Source: Thermoflavimicrobium dichotomicum (GTDB taxonomy: Bacteria > Bacillota > Bacilli > Thermoactinomycetales > Thermoactinomycetaceae). Taken from it: a stretch of DNA of 64,000 bases. The notes beneath the pieces were generated by a model, which saw only the letters and a list, made by a program, of their open reading frames with translations, did not search any database and had not been told where the DNA came from. Both the position numbers and the translations under genes were made by a program. Positions 26,326 to 35,721 of this stretch are shown here, one piece after another. How positions within the stretch are numbered: the stretch's first letter is position 1; every line of letters begins with the position of its first letter. Location: contig NZ_FORR01000004.1 in the NCBI RefSeq assembly GCF_900114055.1, forward strand, positions 62,001-126,000. The letters are read 5' to 3'.

Positions 26326-26636
26326 TGTACCTCCACATCTATCTGCCATAATCCAGACGGAATTTTTCTAATCTGCCAATGCAATTGATAGGATCTCTGT
26401 TGATAAGAGGGGCTTTTTTTCACTTCCTGCCCTTTCATTTCCACTGGTTGCTGCTCCGCAACCATTCTCTCCATTTTCTCCTGCAAAAAGGCATGGGCTT
26501 CTGCCTCCAGCAAACGATCACTCACTTCTTGCTTTAAATTCAAGAAAATCGGAATCGAAAAAGATGCCAATAGTCCAAAAATCATCAGCGATGTGACTAT
26601 CTCTGCCAAAGTAAACCCTTTTTCATTTACTTCCAT
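26229..26636 (-). CDS. comGE: Competence minor pseudopilin ComGE
   Basis: 135 residues. The short leader MEVNEKG is followed by FTLAEIVTSLMIFGLLASFS, a textbook prepilin processing site with E at +5. It is processed by ComC and assembles in the competence pseudopilus that brings DNA to ComEA. It overlaps comGD by ten bases. Confidence 0.88.
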   Translation of the reverse strand: MEVNEKGFTLAEIVTSLMIFGLLASFSIPIFLNLKQEVSDRLLEAEAHAFLQEKMERMVAEQQPVEMKGQEVKKSPSYQQRSYQLHWQIRKIPSGLWQIDVEVQWKKQSGQVRKIRLRTHRFIPLKTNGDLPILN

Positions 26637-27073
26637 TCAAGCTCCACCTTTGGCCGTCCAGAAGCAACCTGTACAATAATCTTTCCAACCATGATCTCAC
26701 CTTGTAGCAAGCGAATCGTCCCGCCAACCGCCTGTCCTGTTTCACGAAAATAAAGGCTCTGATTGGGAAAATTGGTTTGAATGCGGTAGTTTGCAGGTAG
26801 TTTCGTTCGGTGTAAATAGCGTTTTTCCTGTACAATTTGAAGCATATCCGGCGAAAACTCAATTTTCACCTCTTTTTGACGACTGAGCGCTTCCATTTGT
26901 GCCAGCTGGATATCTGAAGACAACAAATCCAGTAGCAGCGCTTGTTCCACTCTCTTTCCCATTTCACTTACCGCAGGAACGGCCAGCAGTAACAAACAAC
27001 TTAAGATGATGAGTGTCAATAGCAATTCAACGACTGTCCATCCTGCCTCCATCTGATTTTTTTTACTTTCCAT
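26627..27073 (-). CDS. comGD: Competence pseudopilin ComGD
   Basis: 148 residues from ATG 27073. AGWTVVELLLTLIILSCLLL is the prepilin helix, with W in place of the usual F at +1. A GTG three codons upstream (27082) is also possible. The start overlaps the end of comGC. Confidence 0.88.
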   Translation of the reverse strand: MESKKNQMEAGWTVVELLLTLIILSCLLLLAVPAVSEMGKRVEQALLLDLLSSDIQLAQMEALSRQKEVKIEFSPDMLQIVQEKRYLHRTKLPANYRIQTNFPNQSLYFRETGQAVGGTIRLLQGEIMVGKIIVQVASGRPKVELEWK

Positions 27074-27395
27074 CCTTTTCACATGTCACCCGTTTGTCAT
27101 TCGAAACGTGAGGAGATGGATTAATGACATATTTTCCTTTCCCGCCTGGACATGTAGGCACTGAACGGAGAAACTTCCGCTTTACCAGTTCATCCACCGA
27201 AGACGGATATTCTCCATATTCAAGATAATAATTGTCTGCCTGTGCGCTAATCAATTTACGATTCACTTCATCCGCCCGATCTCTAGCTGTTTCACCTGCT
27301 GATTTTAGGTTGGGTAAAGCAATCGCAATGATCAGGCCAATAATAAACAAAACCACGAGCATTTCCACTAAGGTAAAACCCTGTTCATTCTCCAT
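27063..27395 (-). CDS. comGC: Competence major pseudopilin ComGC
   Basis: About 110 residues. The leader MENEQG is followed by FTLVEMLVVLFIIGLIIAIA, the class III prepilin signal. The two cysteines (VPTCPGG, VTCEKDG) are those that form the intramolecular disulfide in ComGC. AAGGG lies four bases before ATG 27395, giving the short leader usual for the family. ATGs at 27413 and 27425 would give an unusually long leader. Confidence 0.9.
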   Translation of the reverse strand: MENEQGFTLVEMLVVLFIIGLIIAIALPNLKSAGETARDRADEVNRKLISAQADNYYLEYGEYPSSVDELVKRKFLRSVPTCPGGKGKYVINPSPHVSNDKRVTCEKDGK

Positions 27396-27441
27396 TTTTC
27401 CCTTGCGTTTCATTCGATGACTCATTCCTTTTTCCTTTTAT

Positions 27442-28479
27442 TCATAATCCCTTGACCAGCTGTAACATCGGCAAAAACAGCGTAATGACCGTAATTGATA
27501 TAAAAATGCCGATGGCAAAGATAAAAATAGGCTCCAAACTACGTGTCCATTGCTCCATTCGATCTTTGATGACCATCTCTGTTCCTCTGGCAAAATGAAG
27601 TAAGGATTCAGCCAATCGTCCAGACGCTTCTCCCAGGGCGATCATTTTGGAAAAGGTAGGCAGAAAAACGACAGATGTTTCTTCTATTGCCTGAAAAAAA
27701 GGGAAACCTTGTTCGACTTTCTTTTGCATTTGCCTGATCTGTATCGACAGGTAAGCCCAGGGAGATAAAGATTCCATCAGTTCCCATGCTCTAAGCAGTG
27801 GAACTCCTGCCTTCAACAGAGAACCTAGCTGGATGGCGATATAATGGGTAAAGCGAAACTGTCTGTACCTCTTGACAATCGGAAGTCGAAACAGGATTCG
27901 ATCCCAAAACATCCCCTGCTTCTTCACGGTTATTCCGATCAAAATGGCAAACAGGATTGTACCCAGGAGGCACCACACCAGCACATTCATCCCATTAAAA
28001 ATCGTTAGCATCCACTTTGTCATTGGTGGCAATTCAATTCCCATCGTTTCATATAAAACTTGAAATCGTGGCAAAACGACTGTCATCAAAAATAGAAATG
28101 CACTGAATACCAATAAAAGAACCATAAACGGATAGGTAGACGCCCGCTTCAGATCCCGTTTAAACTTGGACCGTGCACGATAATAAGCCTCACACTGCTT
28201 AAAACCAAAGGAATAATCGCCATGTTCCTCAGCGGCTCGAATAAATGATACGAATAAATCCGGAAATGATTCTGCTTTTAATGAATCTGACAAACTCCTC
28301 CCATTTTCCAAATGTTTTCTCACTTGCTCGCTCAATCGCTCCGAAACCACTTTCTGCTCTGCCAGGATTGCCAAACTGGGTACGAGCGGAATACCGCTCT
28401 GTAATAAATGAACCAACTGACCACTAAACAGAACCAGTTGCTCTGATGACCACTTACTCCAACTCTTCCACATAATCAA
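27442..28479 (-). CDS. comGB: Competence pseudopilus platform protein ComGB
   Basis: 345 residues of the GspF/PilC family, with two F domains and three membrane segments (about 117-138, 165-188 and 315-338). It anchors the pseudopilus motor ComGA in the membrane. It overlaps the 3' end of comGA by 26 bases. Confidence 0.92.
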   Translation of the reverse strand: MIMWKSWSKWSSEQLVLFSGQLVHLLQSGIPLVPSLAILAEQKVVSERLSEQVRKHLENGRSLSDSLKAESFPDLFVSFIRAAEEHGDYSFGFKQCEAYYRARSKFKRDLKRASTYPFMVLLLVFSAFLFLMTVVLPRFQVLYETMGIELPPMTKWMLTIFNGMNVLVWCLLGTILFAILIGITVKKQGMFWDRILFRLPIVKRYRQFRFTHYIAIQLGSLLKAGVPLLRAWELMESLSPWAYLSIQIRQMQKKVEQGFPFFQAIEETSVVFLPTFSKMIALGEASGRLAESLLHFARGTEMVIKDRMEQWTRSLEPIFIFAIGIFISITVITLFLPMLQLVKGL

Positions 28480-29554
28480 CCACCCGATAATATTCCTCCA
28501 TGTTCGTGATTCCTTGATGTACCTTTTTCAATGCTGCTTCACGCAATGAAGAAATTCCCTGTTTTCGAAACAGTTGACGCATTGAAGCGAGAGAAGCTGT
28601 CTCCATAATCAGCTGTTGGAATTGTTCACATGTCACGACCATTTCAAATACACCCGTTCTACCTAAATAACCGGTATGTTGGCAATGAACACATTTCTGC
28701 CCCAAACAATGGATACATTTCAGACGAATAAGCCGCTGGGCAATGACTCCCCTTAAAGCAGCAGCTACCCGATATGGCTCCATTTTCATATCCAACAGTC
28801 GCATGACTGCGCTGGCACAATCGGCTGTATGTAACGTCGATAACACCAGATGCCCTGTTAATGCTGCGCCAATAGCAATCTCTGCTGTTTCACTGTCCCG
28901 AATTTCTCCGATCATGATCACATTGGGATCTTGTCGCAACACAGCTCTTAACCCCGTCGAAAAAGTGAGTCCGGCTTTCGGGTGAATCTGTACCTGGTTG
29001 ACTCCTGGAATCTGAAGCTCGATAGGATCTTCCAATGTGACAATATTCAGATGCTCATGATTCAGCCGTTGTAAAATCGCGTACAAGGTTGTTGTTTTTC
29101 CTGATCCTGTAGGCCCCGTGACAATCAGCAGTCCGCTTTCCTGGCGAATCAGCCTTTCCAATTGTTCGCATTCTTCCTGTTCGATCCCGAGCTGGTCCAA
29201 GGTAATGGGTTCAAATTGATTCCGAAACATGCGCAATACGATTTTTTCACCATGTAATGTAGGCAATGTAGAAATCCGTACATCATAATGAACGCCTTCT
29301 TGGGTTAACGTCATCGCTCCATCTTGTGGAATTCTCCTCTCTCCAATATCCAAATGCCCCATGATCTTTATGCGAGAAAGAACAGCAGATGTGAATTCAA
29401 GAGGAATCTCATCCGTCTGAATGAGAAATCCATCAATTCGTTGTCGTATTCTCAAACAATCAGCTTGTGGCTCAATATGAATATCACTCGCCCGATTGCC
29501 TATAGCCTCCACTAACAAATCTGTAATATAGCTCACGACATCCAACCAACCCAC
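28454..29554 (-). CDS. comGA: Competence traffic ATPase ComGA
   Basis: 366 residues of the GspE/PilB family. The Walker A motif is GPTGSGKTTT, the Asp box LEDPIE, the Walker B region MIGEIRDSETA, and the His box LVLSTLHTADC. Two CxxC pairs (CIHC, CVHC) near residue 290 form the zinc site of the family. It powers assembly of the DNA-uptake pseudopilus. The likely start is GTG 29554 after AGAGGG. A TTG nine bases later is an alternative. Confidence 0.93.
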   Translation of the reverse strand: MGWLDVVSYITDLLVEAIGNRASDIHIEPQADCLRIRQRIDGFLIQTDEIPLEFTSAVLSRIKIMGHLDIGERRIPQDGAMTLTQEGVHYDVRISTLPTLHGEKIVLRMFRNQFEPITLDQLGIEQEECEQLERLIRQESGLLIVTGPTGSGKTTTLYAILQRLNHEHLNIVTLEDPIELQIPGVNQVQIHPKAGLTFSTGLRAVLRQDPNVIMIGEIRDSETAEIAIGAALTGHLVLSTLHTADCASAVMRLLDMKMEPYRVAAALRGVIAQRLIRLKCIHCLGQKCVHCQHTGYLGRTGVFEMVVTCEQFQQLIMETASLASMRQLFRKQGISSLREAALKKVHQGITNMEEYYRVVDYVEELE

Positions 29555-29703
29555 CCACCCTCTTTTGTTTGTTGACTGGAATATAGGTCATTTCGATCTT
29601 TTCTTTCAAAAATCTTCCTTTTTTACAATTATTTTCATTTTTCTTTTTCGTCTTCATATGCATATGTTTTTCCTGTCTGCACATAATAGTAACAGTTCAG
29701 TAA

Positions 29704-29778
29704 TGGGAAGTAGCCAAGTGGTAAGGCAACGGACTTTGACTCCGTCATGCGCAGGTTCGAATCCTGCCTTCCCAGCCA
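29704..29778 (+). tRNA. tRNA-Gln (TTG)
   Basis: 75 nt with encoded CCA. The anticodon arm ACGGA-CTTTGAC-TCCGT gives TTG. A terminator follows. Confidence 0.96.
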
Positions 29779-29780
29779 AC

Positions 29781-29815
29781 AACCACAAGCATTTTTTCGC
29801 TTGTGGTTTTATTTT
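29781..29815 (+). terminator. Terminator after tRNA-Gln
   Basis: ACCACAAGC/GCTTGTGGT stem, then TTTTATTTTT. Confidence 0.88.
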
Positions 29816-29846
29816 TAATGCAAAGGAACAAGCAGATACTCAGCAT

Positions 29847-29876
29847 AAAAAAAAGCTTCTCAAATGAGAAGCAAAA
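29847..29876 (-). terminator. Terminator after TerC gene
   Basis: GCTTCTCA/TGAGAAGC stem followed by TTTTTTTTA on the minus strand. Confidence 0.85.
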
Positions 29877-29948
29877 CCGGTTTTTGAACATTAGAATGTG
29901 GTTCTTTCTTTTTTAAAAGTGCTGCGTTCTAACAATCATCTCTTATTT

Positions 29949-30620
29949 TTATACTGTTTTTTGACTGGCCTGGATCTTCCTTCTCCAGATGGCTCCAATG
30001 ACAACAACCAATATGGCCAGTGCAAATGGAATGACTTTCTCAATCAAATCATTTTCAATCCAATTGGCAACCAAACGATCACCCATAATTAAATCACCAG
30101 CGGTATAGCCTAAAATGGCTGAACCCAGATAAACAATCCATGGAAACTTGTCCATAATCGATGCAATCAGTTTACTGCCCCACATAATAATCGGAATGCT
30201 GAGTCCTAATCCAAACAGAACCAAGAAAATGCTACCATGTGCAGCACCAGCAACCGCCAACACATTATCCAAACTCATAACGACATCAGCAATAATAATG
30301 GTTTTAATCGCACTTCGCATATTGTTCCCGATCGAAACATTGGTATCATTTTCTTCCTCAATTAACAATTTCACAGCGATCCATAGCAGGAGAAGCCCTC
30401 CAACTGTCATCAGAAATGGGATATTGAGCAAATAGGCCGCGATTGCGGTAAGAGCCGCCCTTAAAATGATTGCCGCGGCTGTTCCGATCACGATCGCTTT
30501 CTTGCGTTGCTCTACAGGTAAGGAACGAGCAGCCATCCCAATCACTACAGCATTATCTCCACTCAAAATCAAGTCCAAAACGATGATATTAAAGAATCCA
30601 ATCCAAAATTCCGCATTCAT
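29949..30620 (-). CDS. TerC-family integral membrane protein (YjbE/YkoY-like)
   Basis: 223 residues, about seven membrane segments. DLILSGDNAVVIGMA and DVVMSLDNVLAVAG are the paired acidic motifs of TerC proteins. Relatives export or insert manganese in Bacillus and are often under Mn riboswitch control. The start codon has no clear ribosome site, and the leader can fold into nested stems right up to the start codon. Confidence 0.88.
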   Translation of the reverse strand: MNAEFWIGFFNIIVLDLILSGDNAVVIGMAARSLPVEQRKKAIVIGTAAAIILRAALTAIAAYLLNIPFLMTVGGLLLLWIAVKLLIEEENDTNVSIGNNMRSAIKTIIIADVVMSLDNVLAVAGAAHGSIFLVLFGLGLSIPIIMWGSKLIASIMDKFPWIVYLGSAILGYTAGDLIMGDRLVANWIENDLIEKVIPFALAILVVVIGAIWRRKIQASQKTV

Positions 30621-30740
30621 TTGGTTTCTGCTACATACATAGACAAAAAGCCAAATCGTTCTATCTTTCCTGACTGCTTGCCTATGTTCAGTAAAGCTGT
30701 AGCAGTTTTCTCCCCCCTTTTTTAGTCAATTCATCCACTC
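30621..30740 (-). promoter_or_regulatory. Structured leader of the TerC gene (possible RNA element)
   Basis: On the minus strand GGGGGGAG is followed by nested stems CTGCTAC/GTAGCAG and ACATAG/CTATGT that close 8 bases before the ATG. The Mn-sensing yybP-ykoY element precedes many TerC genes and begins with a similar purine run, but I cannot match its internal loops. No identity is claimed. Confidence 0.3.
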
Positions 30741-30840
30741 GTTTCTATTCGTCATGAAAAATATTAATCCATATCAGCATGAATCGAGAGTATTTAGCCA
30801 ATGGCGTTATCAACTGGTACAAGCCATAGCTATATAAAAT

Positions 30841-32490
30841 CTATGACTGAAATAGATGTTGAATGACTCGATAAGTAAGATTGGGAGCAATCTGCATAGA
30901 ATAATAAATCTCCACCCGTTCCCATGGTTTATGCGCATCTTTACCATAGGGGCCAATATTTATCACTGGAACATCCAGCTTACGAATTTCTTCCATATCA
31001 AAAGGGTGCTTTAAACCCCATGCAGGCATATTTTTCTCAAAGGATTGAACTTGTTGTTCGCTATCACTGATCGCCACAAAGCTCATATCTGAGATATAAG
31101 GAAAAAACTTGCGAATCTGCAGTGGTTGATTGTATTCATTTTTCAAATCTTGCACCGCTTTTTTCACTGCCTGAATCAATCGGGCTCCACGCTCTTCTTC
31201 TTCACTCAGTACCACACGCGGAATGTAGTAAGAAGAGTAGAACAGAATGATTGCTGGTTCATTATCGCCTCCCCACTTCCATAATTCTTCTACGATTCGC
31301 CGTGAATAATCACGCAAATCCAGAGATTCATCATTTAATAAATTCATTGCGAAATGGAGCATTTTCCTTTCAAAATCAGGATATTTTTTCCTACATTTAT
31401 TATAAAATTCTTCATAAGTATATACACGAGGTTTTAATTGGATGGGCTGATAAGGTTGACCGCTCAATTCACAAAAGGCACGATAACGAGATTGATATTT
31501 GGAAATCGCCACCTCAAAAGCCGTCATTGCAACCTTGCGTAAACGTTCCAATACTTCTTGCGGAGACCAACTATGAACAAAGAAGTTATAATAAGCAAAT
31601 GCAGCTCCTGGTGTTTGCACATCATATTGTTGTTTTAAATCGGTCTGCTTTAGCGAAACAGGAGGAAGTGTAACTTCACCAAACATTTCATCACAGCATT
31701 CTGGATTATAATCAAGACGATGAGTTAACTCGGATAATAGCAAATTCGGATCAAATCCTTCAAATGCTTGTCCAACATGCGTTTCTTTTCCAACAACAAA
31801 GAAAGATGGTAATAATTTCCCCACTGTTCCCAAATAGATATATCTGGAAGGATCCCCATCATAGCGTGGAGAGGTGTAATCTTGATTAATGGCTGCGATA
31901 TAACGCAGCTTTTCTTTTTTACTCAAGTAGTTGATTTCTTTTAAAGCAGATAAAATTCCTCGAGAGTTATTTTCTTCATCACAAGTGGCAACAAAAAGGA
32001 TATTTCCCTGGAGATTTCGATAATGCTCCGCAAAATATCGAATCAGTGCAATATTTATGGCAACTCCGCTCTTCATATCCAATACACCACGGCCTGGAAG
32101 CCAATTTCCGGTTGCCAGATCGGCTTGAACCGAAGCTGGGATCTTTTCTTTTTTCCATTCAGCCAACAGTTCATCAGGTGAAAAGGCAAGTCGCTTCCAT
32201 TTTCCGTAATCTTCCACACCCACTGTATCGATATGCCCCATCAAGATGACCGTATCTTCTTTGGAACAATCCGCTCCCTTAATGAGTGCGAGTACATTGT
32301 AGCGTTCACGATCATCTTGAATGGTTGGAACCAGCTTTAAGTAAGAAGGATGCTCCTGGAAGTACGGAATTTTTTCCAGCATTTCATAGATATGATAAGC
32401 AATATTCCGCTCCCCAATCGTCCCCACTATACTCGGATATTGAACAAGTTCTTTCGTTATTTGATACACTTCCTCTTGAAAATGAATCAT
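30841..32490 (-). CDS. rocB: Arginine-utilisation protein RocB (M20 peptidase family)
   Basis: 549 residues, close to B. subtilis RocB. M20 metal-binding motifs are visible: GHIDTVG, GRGVLDMKSG and CDEENNSRG. The family is genetically tied to arginine catabolism; the exact reaction is unclear. No other roc genes lie in the window. The second of two adjacent ATGs is taken as the start, but either is possible. The gene ends without a clear terminator. Confidence 0.88.
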   Translation of the reverse strand: MIHFQEEVYQITKELVQYPSIVGTIGERNIAYHIYEMLEKIPYFQEHPSYLKLVPTIQDDRERYNVLALIKGADCSKEDTVILMGHIDTVGVEDYGKWKRLAFSPDELLAEWKKEKIPASVQADLATGNWLPGRGVLDMKSGVAINIALIRYFAEHYRNLQGNILFVATCDEENNSRGILSALKEINYLSKKEKLRYIAAINQDYTSPRYDGDPSRYIYLGTVGKLLPSFFVVGKETHVGQAFEGFDPNLLLSELTHRLDYNPECCDEMFGEVTLPPVSLKQTDLKQQYDVQTPGAAFAYYNFFVHSWSPQEVLERLRKVAMTAFEVAISKYQSRYRAFCELSGQPYQPIQLKPRVYTYEEFYNKCRKKYPDFERKMLHFAMNLLNDESLDLRDYSRRIVEELWKWGGDNEPAIILFYSSYYIPRVVLSEEEERGARLIQAVKKAVQDLKNEYNQPLQIRKFFPYISDMSFVAISDSEQQVQSFEKNMPAWGLKHPFDMEEIRKLDVPVINIGPYGKDAHKPWERVEIYYSMQIAPNLTYRVIQHLFQS

Positions 32491-32510
32491 CACGTCTTTT
32501 CCTCTCCCTA

Positions 32511-33704
32511 TTAAAAATAGGAAAATTCATCCGTTTCCTCCGCGGATAACTCAATCACTTCCGTCCCTTCAACGGCTTCCTGAATCAGTCGCTCCAAATC
32601 AAGTCTGGCTTCCAGTTTTTCAGCCACCTCTTGATCCGGTTTCGTTTTTGGTGCTTTTGGCAAAAAGATCGTACAACAATCTTCATAAGGCAAAATCGAT
32701 GTCTCATAGGTTCCAATCTGTTTGGCAATCGTCATAATCTCCTGTTTATCCATACTGATAACAGGACGTAAAATCGGCATATGGGTGACTGCGTTGATGG
32801 TTTGCATGCTTTCCAAGGTCTGGCTGGCAACTTGGCCCAGACTTTCACCTGTAACCAAGGCCAAAGCCTGATTCTTTTTGGCGAGAGCTTCAGCAATCCG
32901 TAACATCATACGCCTCATAATCGTAATCGTGTAAGATTCATAACAATGTTTATTAATCTCGGTTTGAATTTCAGTAAATGGAACAACATGCAGACGTATA
33001 TTTCCACCAAAACGCGTTAAAATCCGGGCTAAATCTATCACTTTCTGTTTGGCCCGCTCACTTGTAAATGGATAGCTGTGAAAATGAATGGCCTGGAGTT
33101 CCACTCCACGTTTTAAGGCTAAATAACCAGCAACCGGACTGTCAATTCCCCCAGACAAAAGTAACATGACTCGCCCACTGGAACCAACCGGCAAGCCACC
33201 TAATCCTGGGATATCATTTCCATAAACATATGAGGCCTTCGAACGCACTTCTACATGAACCGTTAAATCCGGATGGTGTACATCTACTTGAATGGGTTGG
33301 GCGTTAGCCAAAATATAGCCACCAATTCGATGGTTTAGCTCCAGTGAAGGAATGGGAAATTGCTTGTTCGCCCGTTTACTATTCACTTTAAATGTTTGGA
33401 TGCCATTCGTGTTTTTTACCAACTGCAATGCCGCTTTTTGAATCGACTCCAATTTCGATTCGACACGAATGGCAGGACTAAATCCAACCAGACCAAACAC
33501 TTCTTTTAGTTTATCCATGACAGGAGCACTGGGCTCTCCATTCAGTTCAACAAACATACGACCATGTTCTTTGGTTATACGCACATTTGGAAACTCTTTC
33601 AGCTTTTGCTGAATATTACGGATTAACCTTCCTTCAAATTCTGCTTTATTTTTTCCTTTTAGAGATAGTTCACCATAACGTAGCAAAATCAAATGAAATT
33701 CCAT
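32511..33704 (-). CDS. thiI: tRNA 4-thiouridine synthase ThiI
   Basis: 397 residues: N-terminal ferredoxin-like and THUMP domains (about 1-165), then the PP-loop domain with LLSGGIDSPVAG. EDCCTIFLP is near the C-terminus. There is no rhodanese domain, as in Bacillus. It thiolates U8 of tRNA using sulfur from the cysteine desulfurase encoded directly upstream. ATG 33704 begins two bases after that gene's stop, so an upstream in-frame start at 33767 is rejected. Confidence 0.94.
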   Translation of the reverse strand: MEFHLILLRYGELSLKGKNKAEFEGRLIRNIQQKLKEFPNVRITKEHGRMFVELNGEPSAPVMDKLKEVFGLVGFSPAIRVESKLESIQKAALQLVKNTNGIQTFKVNSKRANKQFPIPSLELNHRIGGYILANAQPIQVDVHHPDLTVHVEVRSKASYVYGNDIPGLGGLPVGSSGRVMLLLSGGIDSPVAGYLALKRGVELQAIHFHSYPFTSERAKQKVIDLARILTRFGGNIRLHVVPFTEIQTEINKHCYESYTITIMRRMMLRIAEALAKKNQALALVTGESLGQVASQTLESMQTINAVTHMPILRPVISMDKQEIMTIAKQIGTYETSILPYEDCCTIFLPKAPKTKPDQEVAEKLEARLDLERLIQEAVEGTEVIELSAEETDEFSYF

Positions 33705-33706
33705 CT

Positions 33707-34861
33707 TTACCGCACCTTCACCACTTGTTGTAATTTTGGAACGACACGGATCAGCGCTTCCGCACACTGCTCGATTTCTTCCTTGGTTGTATCATATCCC
33801 ATACTAATTCGTATCGAAGAAAGAGCCTCCTGATCCGTTCTTCCCATCGCCTTTAACACACGGCTAGGGGTTTCCAGTTTGGAAGAACAGGCAGATTTAC
33901 TGGAAACAAATACCCCTTCTTCTTCCAAAGCATGAACCAGTACTTCTGATTTTAATCCTGGAAATGAGAGGCTGATGATATAGGGAGCAGTGCCTTCGCC
34001 TGTTACATCACCATTGACAAGAACAGGCTGAAGTTTGCTGGTAATATGATCCAAAAATGATTCCTTCCACTCCTGGCACCTCGCAAGAAAGTTTGTTTGT
34101 TGTTCTGTAAGCACGACAGCTTTAGCCATGCCAGCAATTCCCGGAACATGGTGTGTTCCCGAACGAAAGCCCCGTTCTTGCCCTCCACCTACCAATAGAG
34201 GTGTAATTTCTACATTTTTTCGGATATATAAGGCTCCAATCCCTTTTGGTCCATGAAACTTGTGGGCAGAAACCGACAAAAGGTCGATTCCAGCCTGTTT
34301 GGGTTTCAAAGGGATTTTGGCAAATGATTGAACAGCATCGACATGAAATAGAATTTTGGGATATTTCGCCAATCGCTGTCCAATTTCATGGATGGGTTGG
34401 ATCGTGCCCACTTCATTGTTTACATGCATAATCGAAACCAGAACAGTCTCGTCAGTCAAGGCCTTTTCGACTGCGTCTGGTGAAACACGCCCCCATGAAT
34501 CAACAGGTAAATAGGTCACTTTCCATCCTTTTTCTTCTAATTGTTTCATGACTTCAAAAACGGAAGGATGTTCTACGCTTGTGGTAATCAGATGGCGACC
34601 GCGACTTTGCAGTTGATCCGCAACTCCTTTAATCGCGAGATTGTTTGCCTCTGTTCCCCCTGAAGTAAAAAGAATCTCGGATGGATGGCAATCCAGTTTT
34701 TTGGCAATGACCCTACGCGCCTGTTCCACCAAACGCTCGGCTTTGACTCCCAATCCATGTAAAGAAGAAGGATTCCCATATATATTGTTCATGACATCCG
34801 TCATTACTGAAATCACATCAGGATGTGTTTTCGTTGTTGCACTATTGTCCAAATAAATCAA
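33707..34861 (-). CDS. Cysteine desulfurase (NifZ/IscS-type, ThiI partner)
   Basis: 384 residues, PLP-dependent class V aminotransferase fold. K201 in SAHKFHGPKG binds PLP and C325 in SKSACSSK is the catalytic cysteine, with the short active loop of the IscS group. In B. subtilis the desulfurase next to thiI (NifZ) feeds only tRNA thiolation, and the adjacency here implies the same. The start is TTG with AAAGGAG eight bases upstream. Confidence 0.92.
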   Translation of the reverse strand: MIYLDNSATTKTHPDVISVMTDVMNNIYGNPSSLHGLGVKAERLVEQARRVIAKKLDCHPSEILFTSGGTEANNLAIKGVADQLQSRGRHLITTSVEHPSVFEVMKQLEEKGWKVTYLPVDSWGRVSPDAVEKALTDETVLVSIMHVNNEVGTIQPIHEIGQRLAKYPKILFHVDAVQSFAKIPLKPKQAGIDLLSVSAHKFHGPKGIGALYIRKNVEITPLLVGGGQERGFRSGTHHVPGIAGMAKAVVLTEQQTNFLARCQEWKESFLDHITSKLQPVLVNGDVTGEGTAPYIISLSFPGLKSEVLVHALEEEGVFVSSKSACSSKLETPSRVLKAMGRTDQEALSSIRISMGYDTTKEEIEQCAEALIRVVPKLQQVVKVR

Positions 34862-35198
34862 TGAGTTTGCTCCTTTCTACGGCAACTCACACTGCCAACA
34901 TCATACCATAATCCTCCAAGTTTGATAATCCAATAAAAAAGTGGATAAACCAATCCCTTACTTTGATTTTGTTGACAAAGTCTCCATTTGAACGGGATTC
35001 CTTTTACATTTCACTTTTGCTCAACAAAAAAGAGCAAAAGTCGCTCATCTGAAAAAGAATCCTTCGTTTGCCAATATATGCAAGGCAGATCAACCAAACA
35101 ACTACTTTTTTAGTATATCCAAACGCATTCATTTTTGGGAGCAATTCCAGACGGGATCACATCGATCAAGTATTTCATTGACCTGCATGTTAGAAAGA
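34862..35198. other. Gene-free spacer upstream of the desulfurase gene
   Basis: A TATGGTATGATG extended -10 near 34909 probably starts the desulfurase transcript. A terminator-like hairpin (GAGC...GCTC then TTTTTTG on the minus strand) at 35027-35048 belongs to no gene. No frame is convincing. Confidence 0.4.
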
Positions 35199-35222
35199 AA
35201 AACCACCCCAAACGGAGTGGCA
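35197..35222 (-). terminator. Terminator after msrA
   Basis: CCACTCC/GGGTGG stem and TTTTTC on the minus strand. Confidence 0.75.
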
Positions 35223-35229
35223 ATATCCC

Positions 35230-35700
35230 TTACAAATGGCAAGAACCCAATCCTCTCTTTTGCAAATAGCGCTGATGGTATTCTTCCGCTCGATAAAATG
35301 TCTTGGCGGGTACAATTTCTGTTACAATTGGATCTTTAAATATTCCTGAACGGTCCAATTTCTCTTTTGACGCTTCCGCTTTCTCTTTCTGTTCGGGCGT
35401 ATGATAAAAAATCACGGAACGGTATTGTGTTCCGATATCCAAACCTTGTCGATTTAACGTCGTGGGATTGTGACAATTCCAAAATACTTCCAACAGCTGA
35501 TCATAACTTATTTTCTCTGGGTCATACTCGACTTGAACCACTTCTGCATGCCCAGTCTGATCCGTACAAACTTCTTCATAGGTAGGGTTCTCTGTATGTC
35601 CTCCCATATACCCCACAACGGTATTGATTACACCTGGAACGTTCCGAAAAGTCTCTTCTACTCCCCAAAAGCAACCTGCACCAAAAGTGGCTAGAGCCAT
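35230..35700 (-). CDS. msrA: Peptide methionine sulfoxide reductase A
   Basis: 156 residues. [12 protein letters not shown] places catalytic C10; GYMGG and [11 protein letters not shown] follow. It reduces the S-epimer of methionine sulfoxide in proteins. The terminal GLGSCHL may supply a resolving cysteine. No msrB gene or fusion is present. The carbonic anhydrase gene lies 21 bases upstream. Confidence 0.95.
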   Translation of the reverse strand: MALATFGAGCFWGVEETFRNVPGVINTVVGYMGGHTENPTYEEVCTDQTGHAEVVQVEYDPEKISYDQLLEVFWNCHNPTTLNRQGLDIGTQYRSVIFYHTPEQKEKAEASKEKLDRSGIFKDPIVTEIVPAKTFYRAEEYHQRYLQKRGLGSCHL

Positions 35701-35721
35701 TCAAACATACCTCCTTCTTTT

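Noticed and set aside
29555-29660. ComK-box-like A4-N-T4 pattern upstream of comGA
   Set aside because: The spacing is off by one and the paired box at one of the required distances is not clear; the region is simply A/T rich.
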